From: Gammaproteobacteria bacterium
Lineage (GTDB): Bacteria; Pseudomonadota; Gammaproteobacteria; JAKBBU01
Reading direction: 5' to 3'
NCBI GenBank assembly: GCA_021773195.1
Contig: JAJFKN010000026.1
Span: 1-54,982 of the forward strand
Length of the DNA stretch: 54,982 bases
Under the pieces are notes generated by a model. That model saw nothing but the letters and a program-made list of their open reading frames with translations, ran no database searches and was not told where the DNA came from. The translations under genes and the position numbers were made by a program. Numbering within the stretch: position 1 is the first letter of the stretch; each line of letters opens with the position of its first letter. This document shows positions 27,032 through 36,225 of the stretch, one piece after another.

Positions 27032-27036
27032 CTGGC

Positions 27037-27101
27037 ATTAGCCAAACAACATGTCAATCCCAATAATGACCATGACGATAGAAAATATCCGGGATTTATA
27101 G
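27037..27101 (-). pseudogene. relic of a TauE/SafE-family C-terminus
   Basis: Read on the minus strand, this segment encodes RIFSIVMVIIGIDMLFG followed by TAA, very close to the C-terminus of the intact TauE-like protein at 31086-31889 (RVFAIFMIVVGIDMLFG). Only about 20 codons remain, immediately after the stop codon of the hydrolase gene. It is the tail of a second, deleted paralogue and marks a recombination or deletion boundary at the right edge of the CDPS islet. Confidence 0.75.
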
Positions 27102-27105
27102 AGCG

Positions 27106-27957
27106 TTATAATGCACTCTGTAAAATCTCTTCACCACAGTTATATAGCAGTGAGAGATGCCCTTCTTCTGGTAAAAACTTTAAGTCAGCATTAAGCATAT
27201 ACTCAGCGTAGATTTCTGCGTGTTTTAAGGGCGCTTGCTTATCTTTCCCGCCTTGCCAAATGGTAAATGGGCTTTGGACATCTTCCAGATTGAAATTTAA
27301 AGGCTGTGATAGTGATTTAAAATCCGTTACCACCTCAGCAACACTTTGACGAAAGGCTTCTCTTAACGACAACATGATGTCTTCATTGTAGCTGAGATTT
27401 TCAAATACCTTCTGATCCACTTGGGGTAGGATTTTTAACATTCTTTTTAAATAATTAGGGCTATCTAAGGATTTCTTGGAGAAATGCATCATCCAATTTA
27501 ACAAAATGGGACAACAACGCATCATGGTGTTAATGACCTTTTGCTGACTTGAGAGGCTCTTCACTGCCCCAGGATAGTTCAATGGTACAATGCCAGAAAC
27601 AATCACCCCTTTATGCACTTTGTTCGGCATAGCAAAAGCACAAACCACCGTATAAGGTGCGCCACCAGAATGTCCCATGACAGAAAATTTTTCTATATTC
27701 AATGCCGTTGTAAATTCTGCAACGTCATCCGCCCAAGAGAGCATGGTTCGCTTTGCTTTCGGTGAAGAAATCCCCATACCTGGTCTATCAAGGCCAATTA
27801 ATCTTACTTGAGTATTAACGGCCGCATCATGTAACTTTTTCGCTTCAAAACGACTGCCTGGCAAGCCATGAAAAAACAAAACGGGGAATCCATCAAGAGA
27901 ACCATATTCCGCATACCCTAGCTGCCGGCCATTGGATAACTGTATTCTTTGATTCAT
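27106..27957 (-). CDS. alpha/beta hydrolase
   Basis: This 283-residue alpha/beta-hydrolase-fold protein shows the oxyanion-hole segment LFFHGLPGSR, the nucleophile elbow VMGHSGGAP with catalytic Ser, an Asp region near TIWQGGKDKQAP, and a catalytic His in LPEEGHLSLL. There is no signal peptide. The start ATG 27957 has GAGGTG upstream. Substrate unknown. It is the third gene of a same-strand group with a cupin and an APH-like kinase, with 37-nt spacings, and ends directly against the TauE relic. Confidence 0.88.
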   Translation of the reverse strand: MNQRIQLSNGRQLGYAEYGSLDGFPVLFFHGLPGSRFEAKKLHDAAVNTQVRLIGLDRPGMGISSPKAKRTMLSWADDVAEFTTALNIEKFSVMGHSGGAPYTVVCAFAMPNKVHKGVIVSGIVPLNYPGAVKSLSSQQKVINTMMRCCPILLNWMMHFSKKSLDSPNYLKRMLKILPQVDQKVFENLSYNEDIMLSLREAFRQSVAEVVTDFKSLSQPLNFNLEDVQSPFTIWQGGKDKQAPLKHAEIYAEYMLNADLKFLPEEGHLSLLYNCGEEILQSAL

Positions 27958-27994
27958 CGCTTACACCTCTTTCAATAGTCTAACTCTTTGATCA

Positions 27995-28360
27995 TTAAAT
28001 CCAATCCAGATCTTCAACAGTCATATCACCACCCACATCCCCGGTATTCAGTGTTGATTTTAATTCGACAAGCATGACATGAACTTCTTCTTTTGCGGTA
28101 GGTAGATGTTCAACGCCTTTTGGGATAATAACAAATTCACCTTCACCCAGCTCTATATCTTTATCCCTTAATTTTATTGTTAAGTGTCCTTTAGTTACTA
28201 AAAACAATTCATCTTCGTTATCATGCTTATGCCAAACAAAATCACCTTTAAATTTTGCTAATTTGATATGGCTATTATTCAAATCACCAACAATTTTAGG
28301 TGACCAGTAATCATTAAATTTTTCAAATTTTTCTTTAAGACAAACTTTGTTGATACTCAT
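27995..28360 (-). CDS. cupin-domain protein
   Basis: This 121-residue single-domain cupin shows FVWHKHDNEDELFLVTKG (metal-binding His residues and Glu) and FVIIPKGVEHLPTAKEEV (second His box). Such small cupins are metal-binding isomerases, dioxygenases or binding proteins, so the function cannot be assigned. The start ATG 28360 has GAGGAG upstream. It lies between the APH-like kinase and the hydrolase on the same strand. Confidence 0.88.
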   Translation of the reverse strand: MSINKVCLKEKFEKFNDYWSPKIVGDLNNSHIKLAKFKGDFVWHKHDNEDELFLVTKGHLTIKLRDKDIELGEGEFVIIPKGVEHLPTAKEEVHVMLVELKSTLNTGDVGGDMTVEDLDWI

Positions 28361-28397
28361 CGTGTGCTCCTCTGCTGTAGTTCAATTTTAGTTACTC

Positions 28398-29249
28398 CTA
28401 CAGGATACGTCCAATAATCTCGTGACAATCGGTGCCCGCCACGGGAGCACATAGGGTTTTCCAGAGCACCCAACCACGAGCTCGCTGCCAAGTGGCATCA
28501 TCTAGCTGCAATCTGTTACGGAAGGTATCGCGGCTTTGCCCTACAAATAGTGTCCAAGCTACAGCCAAATCGCAAGCCGGATCGCCGATGGCTAACTGAC
28601 CAAAATCAATCACAGCCACTATTTTACCTTCTTTCACTAATAAATTCCCTAAAGCAACATCCCCGTGCACCCACACCGGCGCTTGTTGCCAAGTTGAAGC
28701 CAGAGCTTGATCCCAAATGGCTGTTAATAGGTTTGCATCAAATCCATGATGGGAGTTAGCAATGGCATCTCTGGTGTCCTTTTCATAATGAGATAATACA
28801 CCGCCTCGATAAAAGTTTTCAGGTCCCGCTTGCGGGCCATTTGTAATATCACATCCTTGCAATGCCACGAGAAACTTTGCTAAGTCTTCAGCAAAGTTAG
28901 TTATATTATCGATATTATTTAGAGAGGCTGGCTCGCCCTTTAACCATTTATAAATGGACCAATGCCAGGGATATACATCACTGGGCTCGCCCATGGCCAC
29001 GGACTGAGGTATTTGCAAAGGTAAATGGGATGCCAAGCGAGGCAACCAATGTTGTTCTTTTAAAACTTGCGGGGCATACATGGCTTTTGATGGAAATCGC
29101 AGTAACAGTTCATCGCCTAAATGAAAAGTGCGATTATCCCAACCGCTTTGCGCTACTGGTCTGATGAGAAGATCAGACCATTCAGGAAATTGGTTCTTTA
29201 TGAGTTTACTGGCAATGTTTTCATTGATAGTAATTAACTGATCTGGCAT
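28398..29249 (-). CDS. aminoglycoside phosphotransferase (APH)-family kinase
   Basis: This 283-residue small-molecule kinase has the APH fold. Signatures are the N-terminal GWDNRTFHLGDELLLRFP (nucleotide loop and Lys/Arg region), the catalytic loop VWVHGDVALGNLLV (His-Gly-Asp and Asn) and the metal site VIDFGQLAIGDPACDLA. Family members phosphorylate aminoglycosides, macrolides, choline or sugars. Nothing here shows that it gives antibiotic resistance, and chromosomal homologues usually do not. It probably heads the small group with cupin and hydrolase. Confidence 0.88.
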   Translation of the reverse strand: MPDQLITINENIASKLIKNQFPEWSDLLIRPVAQSGWDNRTFHLGDELLLRFPSKAMYAPQVLKEQHWLPRLASHLPLQIPQSVAMGEPSDVYPWHWSIYKWLKGEPASLNNIDNITNFAEDLAKFLVALQGCDITNGPQAGPENFYRGGVLSHYEKDTRDAIANSHHGFDANLLTAIWDQALASTWQQAPVWVHGDVALGNLLVKEGKIVAVIDFGQLAIGDPACDLAVAWTLFVGQSRDTFRNRLQLDDATWQRARGWVLWKTLCAPVAGTDCHEIIGRIL

Positions 29250-29335
29250 TGTTTTTTTCCCACTGAAAACTACGATGTACTTATATCACAGCAACATGTA
29301 ATATTAAACGGCAACCAATATAAATGGAGCATCTG

Positions 29336-29686
29336 ATGAAATACACTAGACTTTATACTGGCAATGATGGCCAATCTCATTTTGAAGCATTAACCATGGC
29401 TCTGGAAGATGCTCCTATTGGGAAAATTGCACAATCCAGCCCCGTGGAAGCCGCCTTTTTTGGGTATATTGATGATGAAACGGAAGTCCCTTGGCATAAT
29501 CCACCCTGCAGCCAATATGTCATCATGCTGAAAGGCGCCATGGAAATTGAGGTGGGCAGCGGCGTTAAAAAAACCTTTCAAGAAGGTGAAATAGTATTAG
29601 CCGATGACACTACGGGGCAAGGACATATCACCCGAGCCGCCAGTAATGGTCCGAGACACTATTTAGTATTGCCAGTTAAAGTTTAG
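29336..29686 (+). CDS. cupin-domain protein
   Basis: This 116-residue cupin-like protein has VPWHNPPCSQYVIMLKGAME as first motif and an acidic GEIVLADDTTGQGHITRA as second motif, so metal ligands are partly conserved. The ATG at 29336 with GGAG 7 nt upstream is chosen over an in-frame ATG at 29324. It stands alone between the APH-like gene (divergent) and the MerR-QueF fusion. Function unknown. Confidence 0.85.
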   Translation: MKYTRLYTGNDGQSHFEALTMALEDAPIGKIAQSSPVEAAFFGYIDDETEVPWHNPPCSQYVIMLKGAMEIEVGSGVKKTFQEGEIVLADDTTGQGHITRAASNGPRHYLVLPVKV

Positions 29687-29784
29687 TCCAAAACATTGGT
29701 CATACAAATTATTATCCCCAGCCATGAGTTATGACTAGTATGCAGGAAAACCCTGGCGCACTCTGTAAGCCATACAAATAAACC

Positions 29785-29815
29785 TTGACCTTCCACCTAC
29801 GTGATAGTTTATTAT
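29785..29815 (+). promoter_or_regulatory. candidate MerR-type promoter (19-bp spacer)
   Basis: TTGACC (29785-29790) and TATTAT (29810-29815) are 19 bp apart, the long spacer typical of MerR-controlled promoters. The predicted start point coincides with the ATG at 29823, which would make the transcript leaderless. No Shine-Dalgarno is visible for either ATG. This is inference from spacing only. Confidence 0.4.
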
Positions 29816-31082
29816 GGGCGTCATGGATAAAGATGTGAGCAAATATTATCGAATTAAAGTCTTTAGTGCTATGACTAGTGTATCGGTACGCACACTGCAA
29901 TACTACGATGATATTGATTTGCTAAAACCTGCTAAACGCTCTGAGGCAGGTTATCGTCTTTATTCTGAAGAGGATTTGCTACGATTACAGCAAATTGTCA
30001 CGCTTAAGTATTTGGGCCTGCCATTGACCACCATTAAAGAAATCCTGCTTAATGCAGACTTTGATGTTCTGGCGTCACTGAAATTTCAGGCTCATACCTT
30101 TGCTCAGGAAGCACAAAGGGTTCGACAAGTGTCATCGCTGTTGGAATACCTAGCGACACAAATGCAGGATAATCAAGCCATTAATTGGGCTAGCATGACC
30201 AATATTATCAAAGTTTTGGAGATGAATAGGATGGGCGACCAAATGACCAGTAAATACCAACAGCAAATGTCTAATTGCGAATTGGGCAAACAGTCAGATT
30301 ATCAAGAGACTTATAATCCCGATACACTCTTCCCCATTCCCCGTGCAGGCAAGCGGCAAGAAATCGGCGTGGATCAGGAAAACCCTATTTTCCAAGGCTT
30401 TGATTGTTGGAATCACTATGAAGTGTCATGGCTTAATAATAAAGGGAAACCCATGGTAGCCATTGCAGAAATTTTCTATGATTGCCATACGCCTAACATT
30501 GTTGAATCAAAATCTTTGAAACTGTATTTTAATTCCTTGAATAATACACGCTTTGATTTTTTAGCAAAACTGCAACAAACCGTCACTCAAGATTTGCAAG
30601 AGCGCGTTGAGGGTGAAGTAATTGTTAATTTTTATCCCGTGAATAGTGATAAGTTTACCAACATCCAACGCAATCTCACGGGCACTTGTTTGGATGACTT
30701 GGACATTAGCTGCGAAGAGTACTTAGTAAATCCTAATTTATTAACCACCCATGACAATCAAGTAACGGAGACCCTCCATTCTCATTTACTCCGCTCCAAC
30801 TGCCTTATCACCAATCAACCGGACTGGGGCAGCGTGCAAATCGATTATCAAGGTAAACAGATTGATCATGCGGGACTGTTGCGTTATCTCGTTTCTTTCC
30901 GTAATCATAATGAATTTCACGAGCAATGCATCGAGCGCATCTTTATGGACATCATGGGCCATTGCCAATCTGAAAAACTAACGGTATACGGGCGCTACAC
31001 CCGACGCGGTGGTTTAGACATTAACCCTTACCGTTCTACACATCCCGTGGATATGCAGAATATACGATTGCCGAGGCAATAA
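29814..31082 (+). CDS. queF: MerR-family regulator fused to QueF nitrile reductase
   Basis: This is one continuous 422-residue frame. Residues about 10-75 are a MerR winged helix (SVRTLQYYDDIDLLKPAKR, then AGYRLYSEEDLLRLQ), and 80-125 is the usual dimerisation helix. From about 145 to the end it is a full-length QueF: SNCELGKQSDYQETYNP, then IESKSLKLYFNS (NADPH site), HLLRSNCLITNQPDWGS with the catalytic Cys330 and Asp337, then FRNHNEFHEQCIERIF and RRGGLDINPYR. QueF reduces preQ0 to preQ1 in queuosine biosynthesis and is normally about 280 residues and free-standing. The fusion suggests a regulator that senses preQ0 or enzyme state. The ATG at 29823 is an alternative start. Confidence 0.92.
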   Translation: MGVMDKDVSKYYRIKVFSAMTSVSVRTLQYYDDIDLLKPAKRSEAGYRLYSEEDLLRLQQIVTLKYLGLPLTTIKEILLNADFDVLASLKFQAHTFAQEAQRVRQVSSLLEYLATQMQDNQAINWASMTNIIKVLEMNRMGDQMTSKYQQQMSNCELGKQSDYQETYNPDTLFPIPRAGKRQEIGVDQENPIFQGFDCWNHYEVSWLNNKGKPMVAIAEIFYDCHTPNIVESKSLKLYFNSLNNTRFDFLAKLQQTVTQDLQERVEGEVIVNFYPVNSDKFTNIQRNLTGTCLDDLDISCEEYLVNPNLLTTHDNQVTETLHSHLLRSNCLITNQPDWGSVQIDYQGKQIDHAGLLRYLVSFRNHNEFHEQCIERIFMDIMGHCQSEKLTVYGRYTRRGGLDINPYRSTHPVDMQNIRLPRQ

Positions 31083-31085
31083 GGG

Positions 31086-31889
31086 CTACCCAAACAACAT
31101 ATCAATCCCCACCACAATCATGAAGATGGCGAAGACGCGTTTTAGGATTTTTTCCGGTAGGCGGTGGGCGAGTTTAGCGCCCAGGGGAGCGAAGAATATA
31201 GTAGTAATCGCAATGCCGAAGAAAGCGGGCCAATAGATATAACCCGTGCTGTAGTGGGGCAAACCCACTTCATTTAAACCGGTAATTAAGAAGCTAAATC
31301 CACCACCTACGGCAATGGGTAAAGTCCCTACGGCCGATGTGGCTACGGCATTTTCCATTTTTATATTGTGCCGATTCAGATAGGGGACCACCAATACACC
31401 GCCGGACAATCCAAGCAATGAACAAAAAGAGCTGAATAATAAGGACCATCCACGTAGGATCCAATTGTTTGGCATGGGCCGAATAGTTTTAGGTTTGAAA
31501 TGAATGAAAAATTTCGCTGCAGTGAATAAGGCAAATAAACCAAAAAGGATTTGTAACGCTCGACTGGGGACGGAGTCAGCTATGTTGGCGCCAATGATAG
31601 CGCCCAAAAATAAAGCTGGGAACATGGTTTTTGCTATATCCCACAGTATTCCGCCTGAACGATGATGGGCACGTATGCTGGATACAGCCGTACACATGGT
31701 TATCATCAATGTGGTACCGACGGCCATATGCATAACATAATTATCAGGGACACCTTGATGGGGTAGCATCAATACCAAAAAGGGTACGACCACTAAACCA
31801 CCACCAATACCCAGCAAGCCAGCCAAGGTTCCAGCTACAGCACCACCCACGAGGTATAGCACGATAGTACCAATGAGAAAATAATCCAT
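31086..31889 (-). CDS. TauE/SafE-family membrane protein
   Basis: This 267-residue permease-like protein has about eight membrane helices. The family repeat is seen at GTLAGLLGIGGGLVVVPFL near the N-terminus and again at LLGLSGGVLVVPYLNR. Members export sulfite or organosulfur anions, but the substrate is not predictable here. Its ATG shares one base with the ptsP stop codon (TAATG), so it is translationally coupled to ptsP. A relic of a second copy lies at 27037-27101. Confidence 0.92.
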   Translation of the reverse strand: MDYFLIGTIVLYLVGGAVAGTLAGLLGIGGGLVVVPFLVLMLPHQGVPDNYVMHMAVGTTLMITMCTAVSSIRAHHRSGGILWDIAKTMFPALFLGAIIGANIADSVPSRALQILFGLFALFTAAKFFIHFKPKTIRPMPNNWILRGWSLLFSSFCSLLGLSGGVLVVPYLNRHNIKMENAVATSAVGTLPIAVGGGFSFLITGLNEVGLPHYSTGYIYWPAFFGIAITTIFFAPLGAKLAHRLPEKILKRVFAIFMIVVGIDMLFG

Positions 31890-34171
31890 TATTTGCCTGC
31901 CCGAATCAAACCACCCAAACCTGCTTGCTCTAAAGCAAGCTCTAAATGACAGCGAATCATGGTGGGATGATTCATTTCACGCACTTCAGCCAATAAGGTT
32001 CTGGCTTGTTCCACCGTAAAGTTGCGCACAACCCATTTTACTCGAGGCAAACTAGCGGCACTCATGCTCAAAGCATCGAAACCTAAAGCCACCAGCAAGA
32101 TCACTGCGGCAGGGTCACTGGCCATTTCACCACAAATACTGATGGGGGTTTGTTGTGCGTGGGCACTTTTCACCACATCATGCAAGGCTTGAATCACCGC
32201 AGGGTGCAAAGAATCATAAAGCGTAGCTACGCGAGCATTGTTGCGATCCACCGCCAATAAATATTGCGTTAAGTCATTACTGCCTACGGATAAGAAATCT
32301 ACACGCTTAGCAAATTCATCAGCTTGGTAAACTGAAGAAGGAATTTCTATCATAACCCCAACTGTGGGTTTTTGAATTTCAAAGCCTTCTTCTGTGACTT
32401 CTTGGAAGGCTTGATTTAACAATCGCTGCGCTTCATCAATTTCACCAATACCACTCACCATGGGAAACATGATACGCAAATTACCGAAACCTTCACTGGC
32501 CTTGAGCATAGCGCGCAATTGCACTAAGAACACTTCAGGATGATCCAAGGTTAAACGTATGCCGCGCCAACCCAGAAAAGGATTATCTTCTTCTACCGGA
32601 AAATAAGGCAAGGGCTTATCGCCGCCCACATCTAAAGTACGCATGACCACAGGCCGCGGTGAAAAAGCCGCTAACATTTGTTTATAAATTTTGGTTTGCT
32701 CCCCTTCGGCAGGGAAACAGTCACGAATCATGAAGGGCACTTCTGTGCGATATAACCCGACACCTTCAGCGCCCACACTCAAAGATAAACCCGCATCAGC
32801 GGCTAAGCCAGTATTCACATATAAACTGACTTTATGGCCATCGGGTGTTTCCGCTGGCAAATTGCGCAAGGATTGTAAATCAGCATCTAATTGTCGTTCT
32901 TCTTCCGCCAATAGTAAAAATTCTTCCCTCAATTCACTGGAGGGCGACACATACATTTGGCCGTAGTAACCATCGACAATCAATTCCCGCCCTTCCAAGT
33001 GGGAAACAGGCAAGTCGTCGACGCCCATCACTGTAGGTACACCCATGGCCCGTGCCAAAATAGCCACATGTGAGTTACCCGAACCTTGGGCCGAAACCAA
33101 GCCCATTAAACGGCCTTCTGGCACGCTGGCTAAAGCCGATGCTGTTACTTCGTCACCGATCAAAATAGTTTTTTCGGGGTATTGGATAGTGACTTTTTGC
33201 CGCGCTTGTAAATGAGACAATACGCGTCGCCCTAAATCTCGCACATCTACAGCGCGCTCTCGCAAGTAGTCATCTTCCATGGCTTCGAATTGCAAGGCAT
33301 GACGTTTAATCACCGTGCGCAAAGCCCCTTGCGCCCATTGGCCATCACGAATTTCTTGGGCCACTTCATCGCCAATGCCCATCTTATCTAAAATTCTTAA
33401 ATACACATCAAAAAGGGCTTGTTCTTCTTTTGCAATAGCACCTTCCATGCGCCCCTTTAAGGCTTGAATTTCGTCACGGGCCTGAGATAAAGCCATATCA
33501 AATTGCGCTAATTCAGAAACCACACTTTCTGCTTTACGGTCAGGCACAGCATCTAAATCCGCCAAGGGGTAAACCACTACGGCTTCACCAATACCCACAC
33601 CGGGTGCACCAGGGATACCACCTAAACTTGCGCCTTCGAATCTATCTTGAGAAGCACTGCCTTCAACACTGCTCAGCTTTAACATAGCGCCTGTGGCTTC
33701 AGCATGGGCAATAACCCCAGCCAATTGAGCAGAAAGTGTTACCATGAAAGCTTCTTCCGACTCATCAAAACATCGAGCATCTTCCTGTTGCACCACAATT
33801 ACGCCTAAAACTCGACGCTGATGAATAATTGGCACGCCAAGAAATGCTTTAAAAGGCTCTTCTCTGACTTCTGGCACGTGTACGAAATGAGGGTTTTCTG
33901 GAGCATTTTCCAGATTGATCAATTCTTCCCGCTGAATGACTTGCCCCACCAAACCTTTTTCCAGGGGAATGCTGATACGCTTGACGATATCGGGATTCAG
34001 ACCATCGGTGGCCATCAGGACATATTTGCCCTGTTCCCGGTCAATGAGGAATACTGTAGCGGCTTGAGTTTCTAATACCTCGCGCACCTGCTTCACCAAA
34101 ATCTGAAGGGAATCCTCTAGATTCTTCGCGTCGTTCATTTCCTGAACAATTCGGCGCAAGATTTTTAGCAT
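31889..34171 (-). CDS. ptsP: PtsP, enzyme I of the nitrogen phosphotransferase system
   Basis: PtsP autophosphorylates with phosphoenolpyruvate and passes phosphate to NPr and EIIA-Ntr, a regulatory chain. The 760-residue protein has an N-terminal GAF domain (about 15-155), the EI N-terminal and phosphohistidine domains (GSGNSHVAILARAMGVPTV, His368) and the PEP-binding barrel (about 430-745, GLYRTEVPFM, DVGGDKPLPYF, FLSVGSNDLTQY and ICGEMASDP). It is followed by the coupled TauE gene. The upstream 62 bp separate it from the divergent slt. Confidence 0.96.
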   Translation of the reverse strand: MLKILRRIVQEMNDAKNLEDSLQILVKQVREVLETQAATVFLIDREQGKYVLMATDGLNPDIVKRISIPLEKGLVGQVIQREELINLENAPENPHFVHVPEVREEPFKAFLGVPIIHQRRVLGVIVVQQEDARCFDESEEAFMVTLSAQLAGVIAHAEATGAMLKLSSVEGSASQDRFEGASLGGIPGAPGVGIGEAVVVYPLADLDAVPDRKAESVVSELAQFDMALSQARDEIQALKGRMEGAIAKEEQALFDVYLRILDKMGIGDEVAQEIRDGQWAQGALRTVIKRHALQFEAMEDDYLRERAVDVRDLGRRVLSHLQARQKVTIQYPEKTILIGDEVTASALASVPEGRLMGLVSAQGSGNSHVAILARAMGVPTVMGVDDLPVSHLEGRELIVDGYYGQMYVSPSSELREEFLLLAEEERQLDADLQSLRNLPAETPDGHKVSLYVNTGLAADAGLSLSVGAEGVGLYRTEVPFMIRDCFPAEGEQTKIYKQMLAAFSPRPVVMRTLDVGGDKPLPYFPVEEDNPFLGWRGIRLTLDHPEVFLVQLRAMLKASEGFGNLRIMFPMVSGIGEIDEAQRLLNQAFQEVTEEGFEIQKPTVGVMIEIPSSVYQADEFAKRVDFLSVGSNDLTQYLLAVDRNNARVATLYDSLHPAVIQALHDVVKSAHAQQTPISICGEMASDPAAVILLVALGFDALSMSAASLPRVKWVVRNFTVEQARTLLAEVREMNHPTMIRCHLELALEQAGLGGLIRAGK

Positions 34172-34233
34172 AAGTCCGCAATTAGTGTGGGTTTAGTCCT
34201 ATAGAGTATATATCAAATGCTATAGTTATACCT

Positions 34234-36156
34234 ATGTTAAATGTACTAAAAAATGCCCTGGTTCTCTTCAGCTGCCTATGGCTTGTCACCGCTGTGGCAG
34301 ATGACAAAGCTTTAGAGAAAGAAACCACCCAGCAGGCTACCTTCAAACAAGCAGAAAAAGCCTTATCCAAAGGCAAGCAAGAGCAATTTGAAACCTTGAG
34401 CCAATCTCTAAAAGATTATCCCCTCTATCCTTATCTACAATACGATGCCCTAACCAAGAATCTGAAAAAAACCAACTCAAAGCAAATCGATGCCTTTTTA
34501 AAGGCCAATGCCGACTCTCCTTTGGCATACCGCCTACGAGGGAAATGGCTGAATTATTTATTTAAAGCAAAACGCTGGCCCGCAATCCTGCGATATTACC
34601 AACCCAGCAAAAAAGTGGATTTACAGTGCATCTACCTTACGGCCCTGGTGGAAACAGGGCAGCGAGAACGGGCCTATAAACAAGTCCCTTCCATTTGGGA
34701 GACCGGCAGATCTCTACCCAATGACTGCGATGACCTACTAAAAGGTTGGATCAAAAATAACAAACTCACGCCTGAGCTGGCATGGCAACGATTCCAATTG
34801 GCTATGCAGAGTCGTAATTCACGACTGGGTAAATATTTAGTGAGGCACCTATCGGAGCAAGATCAAATGGTCGCCAAACAATGGATAAAAATTTATAAAA
34901 ATCCAAAGTTGATAACAAAAGATGGGGCTATAGATAATAGCAATGCAAAAATCAACTTAGGCGTTGTCTATGGCATTAAACGATTAGCGCGCAAAGATCC
35001 CGATTTACTAATAAAAAATTGGCAAGCCATTTTAAAGCGTTTTTCATTAACCAAAGCACAAAGACAACAAGCCCTGCGCGCCATAGCCATTACATTGGCT
35101 GCCACGGGCCATCCTCAAGCCATGGTTTGGTTAACCAAAAATAATGATTCTAATGCTGATAAATATACTTTGGAATGGCAATTGCGTACGGCTTTAAAAA
35201 AACAGGATTGGCAAGCGGTTTTGAAAATTGCTAGCAACTTACCACGCAACGAAAGTATCGAACCTATTTGGCAATATTGGCAAGCTCGCGCCTTTGAAAA
35301 AACAGGCAACAAAAGTAAAGCCAAAGCCATCTATAAAACATTGAGTAAAGAACGCAATTATTATGGTTTTTTAGCCAGTTATCGTTTAAAAACCAAATAC
35401 CAAATCAAGAACACACCGCTGGTAGTGTCCGGCAAAAACATTGAAAAACTAGAAAAAATTCCAGGCATAAAACGGGCAAAAGAATTGTATCAAATGGGAC
35501 GTTTTTTAGATGCGCGACGGGAATGGAATGCCGCGATGAAAAACATGACGCCGGAACAATTAAAAACCGCCACGGTCTTAGCACAATATTGGAATTGGCA
35601 TGACCGCTCCATTCTAACCAATAATAAAACTCAACATAAAGATGCTATTGCTATGCGCTTCCCCCTCGGTTTTAAAGAAGAAGTTTTAGAAGCCGCCGAT
35701 CAAGAAGACATTGACCCCGCTTGGTTATTTGCCGTTATTCGGCAAGAAAGTGCTTTTATTTCCGATATCGGATCACGCGCAGGCGCCGTGGGCTTAATGC
35801 AACTTATGCCTGGCACCGCCAAACATGTTTCGCGAACTCTGCGCGTTAATTACGACAACATTTATGATATCTTAAACTCCGAAACCAATATTCGATTCGG
35901 TAGCCACTATTTAAAACGCATGTACAATAAATACAAAAACCCTGTATTGGCCACAGCCTCTTACAACGCCGGCCCCGGTAATGTAAAAAAATGGCTAAAA
36001 AAACGCAATAATATGGCAGCGGATATTTGGGTTGAAACCATCCCCTTCAAAGAAACCCGCAACTACGTCAAAAATGTAATGACTTATACTTTAATCTACC
36101 AACAGCAGTTAGGCGAAAAACCATCATTAGCCAGATGGCAAAAGACAGTTCGGTGA
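34234..36156 (+). CDS. slt: soluble lytic murein transglycosylase Slt
   Basis: Slt is a periplasmic muramidase that cleaves the MurNAc-GlcNAc bond to form 1,6-anhydro ends. The 640-residue length matches E. coli Slt70. A signal peptide (about 1-22, ending TAVADD) precedes the alpha-superhelical U and L domains (about 25-460). The SLT catalytic domain (about 480-620) has the acid Glu505 in VIRQESAFISD, then AVGLMQLMPGTAK and SYNAGPGNVKKWL. It is divergent from ptsP. Confidence 0.95.
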   Translation: MLNVLKNALVLFSCLWLVTAVADDKALEKETTQQATFKQAEKALSKGKQEQFETLSQSLKDYPLYPYLQYDALTKNLKKTNSKQIDAFLKANADSPLAYRLRGKWLNYLFKAKRWPAILRYYQPSKKVDLQCIYLTALVETGQRERAYKQVPSIWETGRSLPNDCDDLLKGWIKNNKLTPELAWQRFQLAMQSRNSRLGKYLVRHLSEQDQMVAKQWIKIYKNPKLITKDGAIDNSNAKINLGVVYGIKRLARKDPDLLIKNWQAILKRFSLTKAQRQQALRAIAITLAATGHPQAMVWLTKNNDSNADKYTLEWQLRTALKKQDWQAVLKIASNLPRNESIEPIWQYWQARAFEKTGNKSKAKAIYKTLSKERNYYGFLASYRLKTKYQIKNTPLVVSGKNIEKLEKIPGIKRAKELYQMGRFLDARREWNAAMKNMTPEQLKTATVLAQYWNWHDRSILTNNKTQHKDAIAMRFPLGFKEEVLEAADQEDIDPAWLFAVIRQESAFISDIGSRAGAVGLMQLMPGTAKHVSRTLRVNYDNIYDILNSETNIRFGSHYLKRMYNKYKNPVLATASYNAGPGNVKKWLKKRNNMAADIWVETIPFKETRNYVKNVMTYTLIYQQQLGEKPSLARWQKTVR

Positions 36157-36225
36157 TCTTAAGATTGCTGATGCTAGGCTATTTTGTTAGTATCGAGACT
36201 TCTTGATTTAGCGGATATCATATAC

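Noticed and set aside
28398..29249. APH-family gene as an aminoglycoside-resistance determinant
   Set aside because: Only the general kinase fold is recognisable; chromosomal members have many small-molecule substrates.
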